Shown: in pieces, positions 1 through 7,943 of the stretch | Numbering within the stretch: the stretch's first letter is position 1 | Layout: each line of letters starts with the position of its first letter | Assembly: GCA_011526045.1 (NCBI GenBank) | Contig: WYBE01000075.1 | Span: 1 to 64,000, forward strand | Reading direction: 5' to 3' | From: Nevskiales bacterium | GTDB lineage: Bacteria; Pseudomonadota; Gammaproteobacteria; Steroidobacterales; GCA-2729495 | Length of the DNA stretch: 64,000 bases | Translations under genes and position numbers: made by a program | Notes under the pieces: generated by a model | Told to the model about the DNA's origin: nothing | The model's input: only the letters and a program-made list of their open reading frames with translations | Databases searched by the model: none

Positions 1-64
1 ATCGCCGAACCAGCTCGACGAGTTCCCGCTTGTACTCAGGGCTGTAGTGCTTGCGCTTCGACAT
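1..64 (-). CDS. IS3-family transposase OrfA, N-terminal 21 residues only (partial)
   Basis: The minus strand from the ATG at 62-64 reads MSKRKHYSPEYKRELVELVR. This is the typical start of the small helix-turn-helix protein (OrfA) of IS3-family elements, which is normally fused to OrfB by programmed frameshifting. A purine-rich stretch (GGAGTGTCC) precedes the ATG. The gene runs off the window at base 1, so I cannot tell whether the element is intact. Family assignment rests on the N-terminal motif alone. Confidence 0.7.
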   Translation of the reverse strand, partial: MSKRKHYSPEYKRELVELVRR

Positions 65-109
65 GGACACTCCTTTGGCTCAGTATGAGCCTTAGTGAAA
101 GTGTCCGCA
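1..109 (-). mobile_element. End of an IS3-family insertion sequence, cut by the window edge
   Basis: The first bases read on the minus strand as the start of an IS3-type OrfA. Just upstream of it the minus strand begins TGCGGACACTTTCAC (109 downward), which has the TG...CA form of an IS3-family terminal inverted repeat. I therefore place the element boundary near 109. The rest of the element lies outside the window. The boundary is inferred from the repeat form, not from a matched second end. Confidence 0.6.
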
Positions 110-345
110 GAATCAGGGTAGAACCCGGGGAGGATGTGGCGATGTGCACCAACCCCCTCAGCGACTTCTTCGCTATGGGCGGGTTCAACCCGCGATTCGA
201 GTCGAACTCCACTGCCCTATGGCGCGGCTACGTCGGGCGATGGGAGATCGTCGATGGCAGGCTCTATCTGGTCGAGCTGCACGGGACCTCTCCCTTCCGA
301 GCGTTGTGGGACGCGCCTAAGGACCGGGTGGCGAAACGCGCCTGA
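85..345 (+). pseudogene. Truncated hypothetical gene next to the IS end
   Basis: The frame reads RIRVEPGEDVAMCTNPLSDF and then ALWRGYVGRWEIVDGRLYLV. The WRGYVG-WEI-DGRLYL core is familiar from a widespread family of small uncharacterised proteins of roughly 130-150 residues. The first codons (85 to about 109) are IS sequence, so the natural N-terminus has been replaced. The C-terminal half is also missing: after the LYLVELHG segment the frame becomes unrelated and ends at 345, overlapping the 3' end of the convergent gene at 317-1105. I read this as a remnant broken on both sides. Function unknown. Confidence 0.55.
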
Positions 346-1105
346 CGATCTTGCCAAGGTACAGATCGGCAGGTTTGTCGAACAGCGGATCGCCCGGCAC
401 GCGGATGGGACCCACGAGCGACCCGACGGCAAGCCCGCACAGTGTGCCAGCCGTGAGCCTCGTGACGAAAAGGTCGAGGTCCAGAGCATTCCCCTGGAGC
501 TTGCGATCTGAAGTTTGGCTCGTGTGGAACTCATGAATGACGAGTACCGCACGCGGTGCCTCAAGCTGTCGCGCCCAGGCAAGACTGCCGGCAACGGCCG
601 TCAACAACTGGTATCGCAGTAGACGAAGCGGAGGCAACCCTCGCCGGGGATGAGGCAGTAGGGACGTCGCGAGATCACGCACCCGGTCAATGCCACCGCC
701 GCGACCACGCTCGAGAATGCGATCGAGCGCATCTGCGAGGGTGTCAGGGACCAGTTGATCGAATGGCTCGTCGGCCTTCGCTTCGATGGTCAGGGCCAAT
801 GGCGCACTGCCTGAAACCGCCCGTACTGCCAAGTCCGCATTGCGTACTTCGCCGACGCGCTTATCGAATGCAAGTCGCGCCTCGGACTCACCGTTCTCCA
901 GCACTGCGGACTGCGTATCCGGGTGTGATGAGAGCAATGCCACAAGTTCATCTGGCACTGAAACAGAACCGGACTCGACCCACGCCCGGGCGAACTCCTT
1001 CGCACTGCGGCCGTCCCGCCATTGGTCGGCACCGCCCTTCGGTGGCGCGTATCGAAACCAATCTTCGACGGACTGAATGAGTTGGCCGTTCTTGGTGATG
1101 CGCAC
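317..1105 (-). CDS. DUF6946-like protein with a PD-(D/E)XK-like pattern
   Basis: A 262-residue cytoplasmic protein with no signal peptide or membrane segment. It resembles, from memory, proteins annotated as DUF6946. Residues 91-110 hold an acidic residue at the start of a hydrophobic strand (D91, in NADLAVRAV) followed by LALTIEAK, giving D91-x16-E108-x-K110. This is the spacing seen in PD-(D/E)XK nuclease folds. The gene lies 6 bases downstream of 1112-1864 on the same strand, so the two are almost certainly cotranscribed. Its 3' end overlaps a truncated gene next to an IS element. The nuclease role is inference from a short motif and could be wrong; substrate unknown. Confidence 0.7.
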   Translation of the reverse strand: MRITKNGQLIQSVEDWFRYAPPKGGADQWRDGRSAKEFARAWVESGSVSVPDELVALLSSHPDTQSAVLENGESEARLAFDKRVGEVRNADLAVRAVSGSAPLALTIEAKADEPFDQLVPDTLADALDRILERGRGGGIDRVRDLATSLLPHPRRGLPPLRLLRYQLLTAVAGSLAWARQLEAPRAVLVIHEFHTSQTSDRKLQGNALDLDLFVTRLTAGTLCGLAVGSLVGPIRVPGDPLFDKPADLYLGKIVRRVSPPGP

Positions 1106-1111
1106 GGGCGT

Positions 1112-1864
1112 TCAGAAGATCACGTTGTCATCGGTCCACGCCGCCGAATCTCGCGACGCGAACACCGCCGCATCGAAGATACAGGGCAGTACACCGCTGC
1201 GCTCGCAGAGCGCTTGAATACCATCCGAGATGAAACGGTAGTAGTTGTCGTCGCCCAGCGCTGTAGGCGTCAGGCGCACTGGGAAGCCGAACTCGTTCAG
1301 CCAGTCGGTCAGGCGACTGTCGATCTGGATCTCGTAGCCGGTCAGTCCCAAGGACTGCAACAGGTTGCGGGACTGCTTCGGTCCGAATCCGAGGAAGTGC
1401 TCCTGAACGTGCCGCGCCACCTCGATCCCGACATCCCTTGGCACCAACTGCGTCAGCCGATTGCACTGGGCGAGCGTGTCGGTCCACAAGCCATCTTCGA
1501 GAATCTCCAGGTTCTGGGCGAGTTCGGTCGCGATCTTGTCGGCGAACCGGATTCCTCCCGCCTTCCTGAGTGCCTTCGCGATCAGGACGCCGGCATCGCG
1601 TGCTTGGTGGACGGTCGGGTACGTAAGGGGAAACGGCTTCAAGCGGATGAACCGTGCCACGCGGCTCTCGGGTCCCGACTTCTGCCGGGTGGTTAACCGC
1701 ATGGAGACCATGGCCCGCCAGAAGCGCTCCTTGGTGACGGCTGGTTTCGCCTTTTCCAAGTTGCGCTCCTGGCGGGCACGGATCAGTGCATTACCCGCCT
1801 GACCGGCGACGAGCTCCTTCACGCGAACAACGTCCTTGTCCTCGATTTGCCATTGCAGCTTCAT
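1112..1864 (-). CDS. Helix-hairpin-helix protein resembling 8-oxoguanine-type DNA glycosylases
   Basis: A 250-residue protein from the ATG at 1862-1864 (MKLQWQIEDK). Longer in-frame starts upstream read as low-complexity arginine-rich sequence and were rejected. Residues 157-185 read FLGFGPKQSRNLL followed by YEIQIDSRL. This matches the hairpin plus catalytic Lys (K163) and Asp (D182) layout of Ogg2/AGOG-type glycosylase-lyases, where a G-x-K-x-A/S hairpin is followed by an IDR/ID-x-R motif. The flanking sequence (WLNEFGFPVRL, CIFDAAVF) is conserved, in my recollection, in uncharacterised homologues. It is the first gene of a two-gene operon with the nuclease-like gene. The role (base excision, in repair or defence) is inferred, not shown. 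Confidence 0.7.
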   Translation of the reverse strand: MKLQWQIEDKDVVRVKELVAGQAGNALIRARQERNLEKAKPAVTKERFWRAMVSMRLTTRQKSGPESRVARFIRLKPFPLTYPTVHQARDAGVLIAKALRKAGGIRFADKIATELAQNLEILEDGLWTDTLAQCNRLTQLVPRDVGIEVARHVQEHFLGFGPKQSRNLLQSLGLTGYEIQIDSRLTDWLNEFGFPVRLTPTALGDDNYYRFISDGIQALCERSGVLPCIFDAAVFASRDSAAWTDDNVIF

Positions 1865-1956
1865 CTGATTGGATTTCAGTAGGAGTGCGCGATTCTGGGT
1901 AGCGAAGCGAATGGGGCAACTCACCGGGGCGGTCTCAAGCCTTACCGGCCAGCGTG

Positions 1957-4317
1957 CTACGCGATCGCGCCTCCCTCGCGGTGAGCATGACGGGCTCGTT
2001 CGTGCTGCAAGCGCTCTCCCGACCTGCGCACTGCTTCGTCGAGATGGTCGAGCAGTTCTCGCATCCACGCGAAGCGCTCCAAGGCTTCGCCGTCGGATCG
2101 CTGCCGAAGCACCTCGTGTGCAGCAGGCTCTTGAGTCAGGCGTGCCAGCGCGATGCCGTGACGCCCCATCTCCCGCAGCGCGTCCGTAGCTTCCCGGGCC
2201 CGCTCCTGCAGAGATGCCAACGCCACTTGCGCGTCGCCGGAAAGAAACTCGCCGAGAGGCCCGCCCAGCAGGCGGGCAAGAACGATCGCGGCGACGACGT
2301 CGACACTGAGGCCGAGGTCCGCCGCGTGTCGGAAGAGGTCGTCGAACTCGCCTGCAAGGCCGGATTCCGTCAGTAGATCGAGCGTGCCTGCCACGTCGAG
2401 CCGGGAAGCATTCGCATCGACAAGTTCGAGCAGTCGGCGATAGGGCTCTGGCAGGTCGAGAGGCAGTGAACGCCTAGGCGTCTCGATTTCGGAGAGGTCG
2501 AAGTCCTCCATGGCCGCGAAATCGACGCTGAGGGGGTACATCGTACTCGGGGTCGCCACTGCGTTCATTCTGAGGGACATCGCCACGCTGCCCACGCCGC
2601 CCCAGCCGGCCGCCAGTGTCTGCGGGACCTTGCGCAGGGCCGGCAGGTCCTGCGCCTTTTCTTCGTCGGTCCGAGGTGCAACGACCAGCCAGTTGGTCCA
2701 AGGGCTCACGAGCCGGTAACGGAGCGCCGTTTCCAAGCCCAAGCCATCATCCAATTCCTTCAAGCGGGCGGCAGCCGCCACGCGAGCCACCGTAGACAAG
2801 CCGTCCGGGGAAGGGGTAGGTGTTGTCGCTGGAAACGCCAACTCCTGTCGAACAGTCTCGCCCTTGTCCGTCTCGACTTCGAGGATCGCGGCGCCGTGCG
2901 CCGGGGCGCGATCGAAGCGTGCACAGGCGACTACCGTGTCACCCTCGAAGACCGCGCCGATCCGGGCCGGAGCGATGCTCGCGGCGCCATCGGGCCAGCG
3001 AACTGCCACCCGCTTGGCCCGCGGCGCGCGCATGCGTTCGAAGTGACGGACGACGCGGTCCGCCATGCCCTCGCGGGGCGACACCAGCTCGCATTCGCCG
3101 CCCGTGCCGACTGCGAGCTCGCGAACGAAAGCCTCCGAGACCGCACTGCCGACGCCCACCGTGAAGATCCGGTGGCCGGACTTCTTCGCCTCCTCGACGA
3201 CGGTCTCCCAATCGGAGACCTCGCCGTCTGTTACCAAGAAGATGTCAGCCGACTCCGAGCGGCCGACCACCGCATAGGCCTCACGCAGAGCGTTGCCGAT
3301 CTCGGTGCCGCCCATGTTCGCGTCGAGCGCCTTGGCAAACCGCGTGGCCTTGGCGAGGTTGGTCTTGTTGCATGTAAGCGGCCGATCGGACAACTCGTTG
3401 GTCGAGTTGCCGAACGCGATCAGCGCAATTCGATCGTGCGGTTGCAGCCCATCGAGGATGCCTTCGAGCGCCTTCTTTGCTTGCTCCATCGAGTCTCCCT
3501 GCATGGAGCCGGAGCAATCGATGACGATGGCGAGGTTCAGCGGACGCGGCTGCTGCAGTCCTGGGAAGAACGGCTGGAAGCTCGCCACGGCAGCCAGCCT
3601 GTCGCCGTCCTGGCCGCAGAGGACGAAGCTGCGCGTCGCCTGCGGGGCCTTCACGTTCAAGATGAAGTCGCGGTCCATGACCGCCTTGGGCTGGCGCAGC
3701 GAGACCACGACGCTCTCCGCCGACTTCACGAGATCGACGGCGTGCGATGGGCAGACGAATTGGGCATCACGCAGCGCACCGAGTACCTCGACGCGCAGCG
3801 AGAACTGGTTCTCGACCGTGAGAGACGCTTCCGGCGCCTGGTGCGGCAGATGCGGCGATTCGCCGAAGCGCGGCGCGATCGTGGTTGGCAGGAAGAACCG
3901 CAGCCGATCGCCTGCCCATCGATAGAGGATGGCGTAGCGGAAGGTGATCTTCGCCGTCTCCTGCGGGAGCAGATTACCGACATTCATCGTGAAGAGGCCC
4001 GGCTCGATCGCTTCCAGCATCACGGCCGCATCCCCGGCTTCGACTGCGTCCTCGTACTTCTCCTCCGCGGCCTTCTTCTCGACGACGACGCCTTTCAGCA
4101 GGCGGCCGCCGATGTCGACCTCAAGCTCGAGAAGCACCGCATCGAGAGGGAGAGGGAACGTGTAGACCGCCTCGATGTTCACGCGCTCGTCGTTGCGGTA
4201 GGTCTGTGAGACCGTCACTTCGGCGAGCAGATCCTGCAGGACTGCGGAGACCGAGACGTCGCACAGGGCGACGCGTTCGCCCTCCAGGCCGGTCAGGGCC
4301 GATGCCAGCTTGTTCAT
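1957..4317 (-). CDS. VIT and von Willebrand factor A domain protein
   Basis: 786 residues from the ATG at 4315-4317, without signal peptide. Residues about 1-130 form a vault/inter-alpha-trypsin (VIT) domain (LLAEVTVSQTY, VYTFPLPLDA, EKKAAEEKYEDA). A VWA domain begins near 260, with the MIDAS metal site D267-C-S269-G-S271. The last 250 residues are helical and unassigned. VIT-VWA proteins usually mediate protein-protein contacts; no enzymatic residues are visible. The start codon overlaps the stop of the upstream MerR gene by 4 bases (ATGA), so the pair is translationally coupled. Absence of a signal sequence suggests a cytoplasmic scaffold. Partner unknown. Confidence 0.88.
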   Translation of the reverse strand: MNKLASALTGLEGERVALCDVSVSAVLQDLLAEVTVSQTYRNDERVNIEAVYTFPLPLDAVLLELEVDIGGRLLKGVVVEKKAAEEKYEDAVEAGDAAVMLEAIEPGLFTMNVGNLLPQETAKITFRYAILYRWAGDRLRFFLPTTIAPRFGESPHLPHQAPEASLTVENQFSLRVEVLGALRDAQFVCPSHAVDLVKSAESVVVSLRQPKAVMDRDFILNVKAPQATRSFVLCGQDGDRLAAVASFQPFFPGLQQPRPLNLAIVIDCSGSMQGDSMEQAKKALEGILDGLQPHDRIALIAFGNSTNELSDRPLTCNKTNLAKATRFAKALDANMGGTEIGNALREAYAVVGRSESADIFLVTDGEVSDWETVVEEAKKSGHRIFTVGVGSAVSEAFVRELAVGTGGECELVSPREGMADRVVRHFERMRAPRAKRVAVRWPDGAASIAPARIGAVFEGDTVVACARFDRAPAHGAAILEVETDKGETVRQELAFPATTPTPSPDGLSTVARVAAAARLKELDDGLGLETALRYRLVSPWTNWLVVAPRTDEEKAQDLPALRKVPQTLAAGWGGVGSVAMSLRMNAVATPSTMYPLSVDFAAMEDFDLSEIETPRRSLPLDLPEPYRRLLELVDANASRLDVAGTLDLLTESGLAGEFDDLFRHAADLGLSVDVVAAIVLARLLGGPLGEFLSGDAQVALASLQERAREATDALREMGRHGIALARLTQEPAAHEVLRQRSDGEALERFAWMRELLDHLDEAVRRSGERLQHERARHAHREGGAIA

Positions 4318-4733
4318 TCTTTTTCCTCGCTTTCGTGAACTTGCGCGTACACCTGCGTCACCGCGCGAAAGAAGGCTCGCACCTGCTCCGGCGTCAGGCC
4401 GGCGCGGCCGGGTTCCAGCGTGAGCTCGACGCCGTCGGCGACGACCAGGTGGCTCCAGACCTCGACGGTCCCGGCGCGCCGTGGCGTCGGGGGCAGGGGG
4501 CCGGTGGTCTGCTGCTTGAGCAGCTCGCCGATCCGTTCCAGCGATAGGCCCGCCAGCTGCCACTTCCGCACCAGCAGAAGCTGCTCGACATGGCGCTGGG
4601 TGTAGTAGGCGCCTTTGCCAACACCCTGCGGACGATCGATCAGTCCGGACTGGATGTAGTACCGGACGGTGCGACGCGGCAGTTCGGCAAGAGCCGCAAT
4701 CTCGTCAAGGGTGAACGTCTTGGATTCGTTCAT
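4314..4733 (-). CDS. MerR-family transcriptional regulator
   Basis: 139 residues from the ATG at 4731-4733. The N-terminal winged helix (FTLDEIAALAELPRRTVRYY, then SGLIDRPQG) is the MerR signature. The remainder (KWQLAGLSLERIGELLKQQ) matches the dimerisation helix. The short C-terminal part lacks the cysteine pairs of metal-sensing members, so the inducer is unknown. An in-frame ATG 12 codons upstream (4769) would put part of the predicted promoter inside the coding region and was rejected. It overlaps the VIT/VWA gene by 4 bases and probably controls that operon. The MerR assignment is firm; the target is inferred. Confidence 0.9.
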   Translation of the reverse strand: MNESKTFTLDEIAALAELPRRTVRYYIQSGLIDRPQGVGKGAYYTQRHVEQLLLVRKWQLAGLSLERIGELLKQQTTGPLPPTPRRAGTVEVWSHLVVADGVELTLEPGRAGLTPEQVRAFFRAVTQVYAQVHESEEKE

Positions 4734-4740
4734 GCCAGCT

Positions 4741-4769
4741 ATACTAGCCAGTAAGACTGTACTTAGCAA
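4741..4769 (-). promoter_or_regulatory. Predicted sigma-70 promoter of the merR-VIT/VWA operon
   Basis: On the minus strand TTGCTA (4769-4764) and TAGTAT (4746-4741) are separated by 17 bases. The expected transcription start is about 4734, directly next to the ATG at 4733, so the mRNA would be leaderless or nearly so. Prediction by eye only. Confidence 0.45.
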
Positions 4770-4908
4770 CTGTCACGAAAGCGGGCGTCGCGATCGGTGG
4801 CACAACAAGCGGTCGAGCCGCAGCAATGGAGAGATCAGACAACTGCGCAACCGCCGTCGGCAAGTTTGTCGGCGGATCAATAGGCGATAAGGCCGGCACC
4901 TCGTTGCC

Positions 4909-4932
4909 ATTGTAGCTACGAGTAGCTACAAT
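4909..4932. promoter_or_regulatory. Perfect palindrome overlapping the antitoxin start, likely autoregulatory operator
   Basis: The arms ATTGTAGCTAC and GTAGCTACAAT are exact reverse complements (11 bases each) around a 2-base centre. The right arm runs into the ATG at 4931-4933. Type II antitoxins commonly repress their own operon by binding such repeats. Placement over the ATG suggests either that translation really begins at the GTG at 4940 or that the transcript is leaderless. Confidence 0.7.
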
Positions 4933-5239
4933 GTTCTGCGTGCAAACCGTCGGCGTCCGTGAACTCAAGAACAGGCTGAGCGAATACCTTCGCCGGGTGC
5001 GGTTGGGAGAGCGCATCCTGGTCACCGATCGGGGGGAAGTTGTGGCGGAACTCCTGCCACCCGGGCAAGGGCAGCTCGATCCGCTGGTACCGGTGGGACT
5101 TCAGTTGCTGAATAAACGGGGCCTCCTGACCCTGGGTGCTCCGGCTGGCGCGAATCTGTATCCAGCGCTGCCGCGCAAGCAGGGAAATCGTCGACGGAGC
5201 GCCGCCCAAATGCTCGACGAGGAGCGCGGCACTCGGTGA
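4931..5239 (+). CDS. Phd/YefM-type antitoxin
   Basis: Up to 102 residues. The segment VGVRELKNRLSEYLRRVRLG followed by ITDRG-like sequence (ILVTDRGEVVAELLP) is the DNA-binding domain of Phd/YefM antitoxins. The C-terminal tail (RRRSAAQMLDEERG) would bind the toxin. The ATG at 4931 lies inside the operator palindrome. A GTG at 4940 would give the more typical start (V-Q-T-VGVREL) and is a credible alternative. The 3' end overlaps the toxin start by 4 bases (GTGA), a normal arrangement for such pairs. It neutralises the PIN toxin encoded next and represses the operon. Confidence 0.85.
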   Translation: MFCVQTVGVRELKNRLSEYLRRVRLGERILVTDRGEVVAELLPPGQGQLDPLVPVGLQLLNKRGLLTLGAPAGANLYPALPRKQGNRRRSAAQMLDEERGTR

Positions 5240-5661
5240 ATCTCTACGCTGAGTCGAGTGCGGTGCTTGCGTGGCTCCTCAACGAGCCGACCGCACCCGC
5301 GATGCGCCGCCTGCTCGGCGATGCCGAAGTCATCATCGCCTCAGATCTGACCCTGATCGAATGTGATCGCGTATTGCTGCGGGCAGTGGCGCTCAAGGAA
5401 CTGACGGAGACCGACGCCGCCGACCGTCGAGCGCACCTCATTGCGGCCGCTGCGCATTGGCAAGTCTTGCGAATCGCGGCCGAGATAGTCGATCGCGCGC
5501 GGCAGCCGTTTCCCGGTGACCCGATTCGCACGCTCGATGCCATCCACCTCGCATCGCTTCTTGTCGCGCGCTCTGCGGTTGTTGGCCTGCGGCTGCTGAG
5601 CCTTGATGAGCGCGTGCGCCAGGCTGCAATTGGGCTGGGTGTCGCCGTCGAGCCTGCCTGA
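5236..5661 (+). CDS. vapC: VapC-like PIN-domain ribonuclease toxin
   Basis: 141 residues from a GTG at 5236 that overlaps the antitoxin stop codon. The PIN-domain acidic residues are present: E6 (YAESSAVLAWLL, where many VapCs have Asp), E42 (TLIECDRVLLRA), D101 (LDAIHLASLLVA) and D124 (SLDERVRQAA). VapC toxins cleave tRNA or rRNA when not bound by antitoxin. The YAESSA variant is, as I recall, common in one VapC subfamily, so the Glu need not mean inactivity. Length is normal. The RNA target cannot be read from the sequence. Confidence 0.88.
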   Translation: MNLYAESSAVLAWLLNEPTAPAMRRLLGDAEVIIASDLTLIECDRVLLRAVALKELTETDAADRRAHLIAAAAHWQVLRIAAEIVDRARQPFPGDPIRTLDAIHLASLLVARSAVVGLRLLSLDERVRQAAIGLGVAVEPA

Positions 5662-5870
5662 GTTTCACCACCGCGCACAGGCGCGCAGACCGCACACGGC
5701 GCGAAGTTGCACAACAAGGGTGGTGAACATGCGCGTGGCTTCGGCGTGTATTGATATCTATCGTTTCCAAGCGCCCATTTTTGTCGGCGGATCTGGGTTC
5801 TGGTGCATTGGCGTCAGAGCCCTAGAATCCGCGTCCCCCAAAAGTGGACGCACCCGATGGCCAGACGTAT

Positions 5871-5963
5871 TGCGCGCGACCCTATCTACAGCGGCCGCGC
5901 GAGACGCTCGGCTTTGACACCCCGGCGAGTGTTCTTCATGCTCGTGTTGCATCGACCGGTTGA
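5871..5963 (+). pseudogene. C-terminal remnant of an IS30-like transposase
   Basis: The frame ending at the TGA 5961-5963 reads YLQRPRETLGFDTPASV and then LHARVASTG. This is the characteristic last segment (RPR-TLG-TP) of IS30-family transposases. No upstream catalytic part is present. It is a scrap left by an old insertion within the otherwise gene-free stretch 5662-6014, and a 20-base sequence that recurs at 10080 follows 10 bases after it. Confidence 0.6.
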
Positions 5964-5972
5964 GACCGCAAC

Positions 5973-5992
5973 GGTTTGAACTTCCTGTCCGC
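5973..5992 (+). repeat. 20-base direct repeat, left copy
   Basis: GGTTTGAACTTCCTGTCCGC occurs here and again, identically, at 10080-10099. Neither flank is similar beyond the 20 bases. This copy lies just after the IS30-like transposase remnant, and the other abuts a truncated purC. The repeats bracket the CBS, AraC, DsrE, diiron and first VPLPA-CTERM genes. Confidence 0.7.
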
Positions 5993-6014
5993 CACCGTCG
6001 AGGCAGTCGAGCGT

Positions 6015-6431
6015 TTACCGCAGGTGCTCCCAAAGCTGCCGCTCTTCTTCCAGGCGGTCCTGCTCCATGCCGCTGAAATCGCCGCGGGACACGACGCCCA
6101 GGATGGTGCCAGCCCTGACCACCGGCAGGTGCCGGTACCCTCCGGTCCACATCATGCGCAATGCCTCGATGGCGGTCTGATCGGGGGACATCGTCTTCGG
6201 GTCGCGGGTCATGACTTCGGCGAGCGTCGTGTTGCTGGCGCTCTTTCCGGCCGCCAGCACGCGGCCGACAGCATCGCGGCCGGTAAAGATGCCGACGAGC
6301 GATCCGTTGTCGGTCACCAGCACGGATCCGATGCGCTGGTCACGCATTTCACAGCAGGCTGCCGCCACGGTGCTCGACGCCGCCATGGTCAATGGCTTCT
6401 GGTTGAAAACGATGTCCGACAACTGGCGCAT
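6015..6431 (-). CDS. Tandem CBS-domain protein
   Basis: 138 residues made of two CBS motifs: about 8-60 (IGSVLVTDNGSLVGIFTGRD) and 72-125 (HLPVVRAGTILGVVSRGDF). Stand-alone CBS pairs bind adenine nucleotides and act as regulatory modules on partner proteins. There is no membrane segment or attached catalytic domain. It stands alone on the minus strand, with gene-free DNA on both sides (5964-6014 and 6432-6868), so no partner is suggested by context. The start MRQLSDIVFN is preceded by AGGAGTTTCGCC, a good ribosome-binding site. Confidence 0.9.
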   Translation of the reverse strand: MRQLSDIVFNQKPLTMAASSTVAAACCEMRDQRIGSVLVTDNGSLVGIFTGRDAVGRVLAAGKSASNTTLAEVMTRDPKTMSPDQTAIEALRMMWTGGYRHLPVVRAGTILGVVSRGDFSGMEQDRLEEERQLWEHLR

Positions 6432-6868
6432 GGCGAAACTCCTGTGATGTGCTGACCTTGCATTGGGTCAGCAGTGGGTGTGCATGCTTCGATTCGTTCA
6501 TGGGAGCGTGAGCAAGAGCGTACCCGCCCCGGCGATGATACGGAAGCGACCGCCGAGCCCGAGACGGAGTCAGCCATTTGTGGGCGCATGACTTCGTGTT
6601 CGACGCCTGTATCGATGGTCCGGAGGTCGTCTCGCGCGCCGCCCACGCCGTCAGCTCATAGACACCATCGAGGGCCAACAGGGCCCTGAATCCGGCGCTC
6701 CGGGCAGCGAAGCGGTTACCCCCCGCGAATCGGCGAAGAATCTTTCTTTTGTAGGTTTGAATCGGCTGGTGTTCGATGCCACTGCACCCGCGCAGCTGTG
6801 GCGATGGGGATCGATCCGTGAAATTCCGATCTGCCGGAGACGGGGAGGCACTGAGAAATTTACTCCGG
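6432..6868. other. Gene-free interval
   Basis: Open frames here have no recognisable motifs and look like shadows. The interval separates the 5' end of the CBS gene from the 3' end of the AraC-type gene. I see no RNA gene, clear terminator or repeat. Confidence 0.5.
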
Positions 6869-7825
6869 TCAAGGATGCCCTGCACGCCACGCCGTCGGCG
6901 AAATCCCGAACTGCCGCTTGAACGCGCGGCTGAACGCGGCTTCTGACTGGTAGCCGATCGCGAGGCCGACCTGCGCGACGCTGTCGCGGCCTTCGCGCAG
7001 CTTCTGCGCCGCGAGATACAAGCGCCACAGCGTCAGGTACTGCATCGGCGGCTCGCCGACCAATGTCGTGAACCGTTCCGCGAACGCGGAACGCGACGCG
7101 TTGACCGCCTGCGCCAGCGATTCTGCGGTCCAGTCCTCGCCCGGACGTGCATGCAGCAGCGACAGTGCCCGGCCCACTTGCGGATCGCGCAGGCCTGCGA
7201 GCCAGCCGCGCCGTTCCTCGGGCATCGCGTCGACGAAGCGGGTCACGGCATCGACGAACAGCAGTTCCGAGAGCTTCGCGAGCACCGTGGCGGAGCCCAG
7301 TCGCCCACCGCCGATCTCGTTCGCAGCGTAGCGGAACGAACTCTCGATCCAGGCGCCGGAGGCGGTGGTCCGCACGTCGAGCTTGAGCGCTTTCGGCAGC
7401 GCCGTGATGAGCGGATTGAACGGCGTCTCGCAACCGAGGTAACCGCAGACCAGGCGCACCATCTCCCCGCCACCGCCGTGAACGATGCGCATGAGGCCGC
7501 CGTCCGCCGGCGGCTGCACGATCTCGTGGGCCGGCACCGGCGGCGTCGCCAGGTCGCTGGCGAGGTAATGCACGCCGTTGTGCGGCACCAGCACGATCTC
7601 GCCGGCATGCACTTCGACCTGACCGCCGTCGTCCGTGCGCACCTTCATGCGGCCCTCGCTGACGAAGTGGAACGAAATCACATGCCGCGGCAGCTGCCCG
7701 AGGTACGGACGGCAATCCTCGGGTGTCACCTGGCCGTTGATACACCACGGCGCCGTGAATTCGGCGTCGAGGAACACGCCGCCGGTCAGGCGCACGACAC
7801 GCAGTACGTCGGATAGCGCATCCAT
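6869..7825 (-). CDS. AraC-family transcriptional regulator with N-terminal cupin domain
   Basis: 318 residues. The N-terminal part ([20 protein letters not shown], then [12 protein letters not shown]) is a cupin sensing domain of the kind annotated as cupin_6. The last 100 residues hold two helix-turn-helix units ([20 protein letters not shown] and [20 protein letters not shown]). The gene is divergent from the DsrE-like and diiron genes across 118 bases, so those are its most likely targets. The ligand cannot be read from sequence. Confidence 0.92.
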   Translation of the reverse strand: MDALSDVLRVVRLTGGVFLDAEFTAPWCINGQVTPEDCRPYLGQLPRHVISFHFVSEGRMKVRTDDGGQVEVHAGEIVLVPHNGVHYLASDLATPPVPAHEIVQPPADGGLMRIVHGGGGEMVRLVCGYLGCETPFNPLITALPKALKLDVRTTASGAWIESSFRYAANEIGGGRLGSATVLAKLSELLFVDAVTRFVDAMPEERRGWLAGLRDPQVGRALSLLHARPGEDWTAESLAQAVNASRSAFAERFTTLVGEPPMQYLTLWRLYLAAQKLREGRDSVAQVGLAIGYQSEAAFSRAFKRQFGISPTAWRAGHP

Positions 7826-7943
7826 CGTTGGTTCCTCACGGCTGCCGGAGCCTTGGGCAAAAGATCAGGCGTCCCGGTCATTCAGGTCCCGCCGGCGGTC
7901 CCGCAGAGTACGCGCCACCACAGCCCCTTCGAGGAGACCGCCC

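Noticed and set aside
1864..2068. Longer N-terminus for the HhH gene (start at 2068)
   Set aside because: The extra 68 residues are Arg/Ala/Ser-rich, overlap the 3' end of the VIT/VWA gene and show no domain.
2896..4209. 437-codon plus-strand frame opposite the VIT/VWA gene
   Set aside because: It is the antisense shadow of a well-supported gene; its composition reflects GC-rich codon bias only.
4318..4563. Longer N-terminus for the VIT/VWA gene
   Set aside because: The extension overlaps the MerR gene in another frame and is Arg/Pro-rich; the overlap ATGA at 4314-4317 marks the natural start.
6349..6885. Possible minus-strand gene between CBS and AraC genes
   Set aside because: It overlaps both real genes in another frame and shows no recognisable motif.
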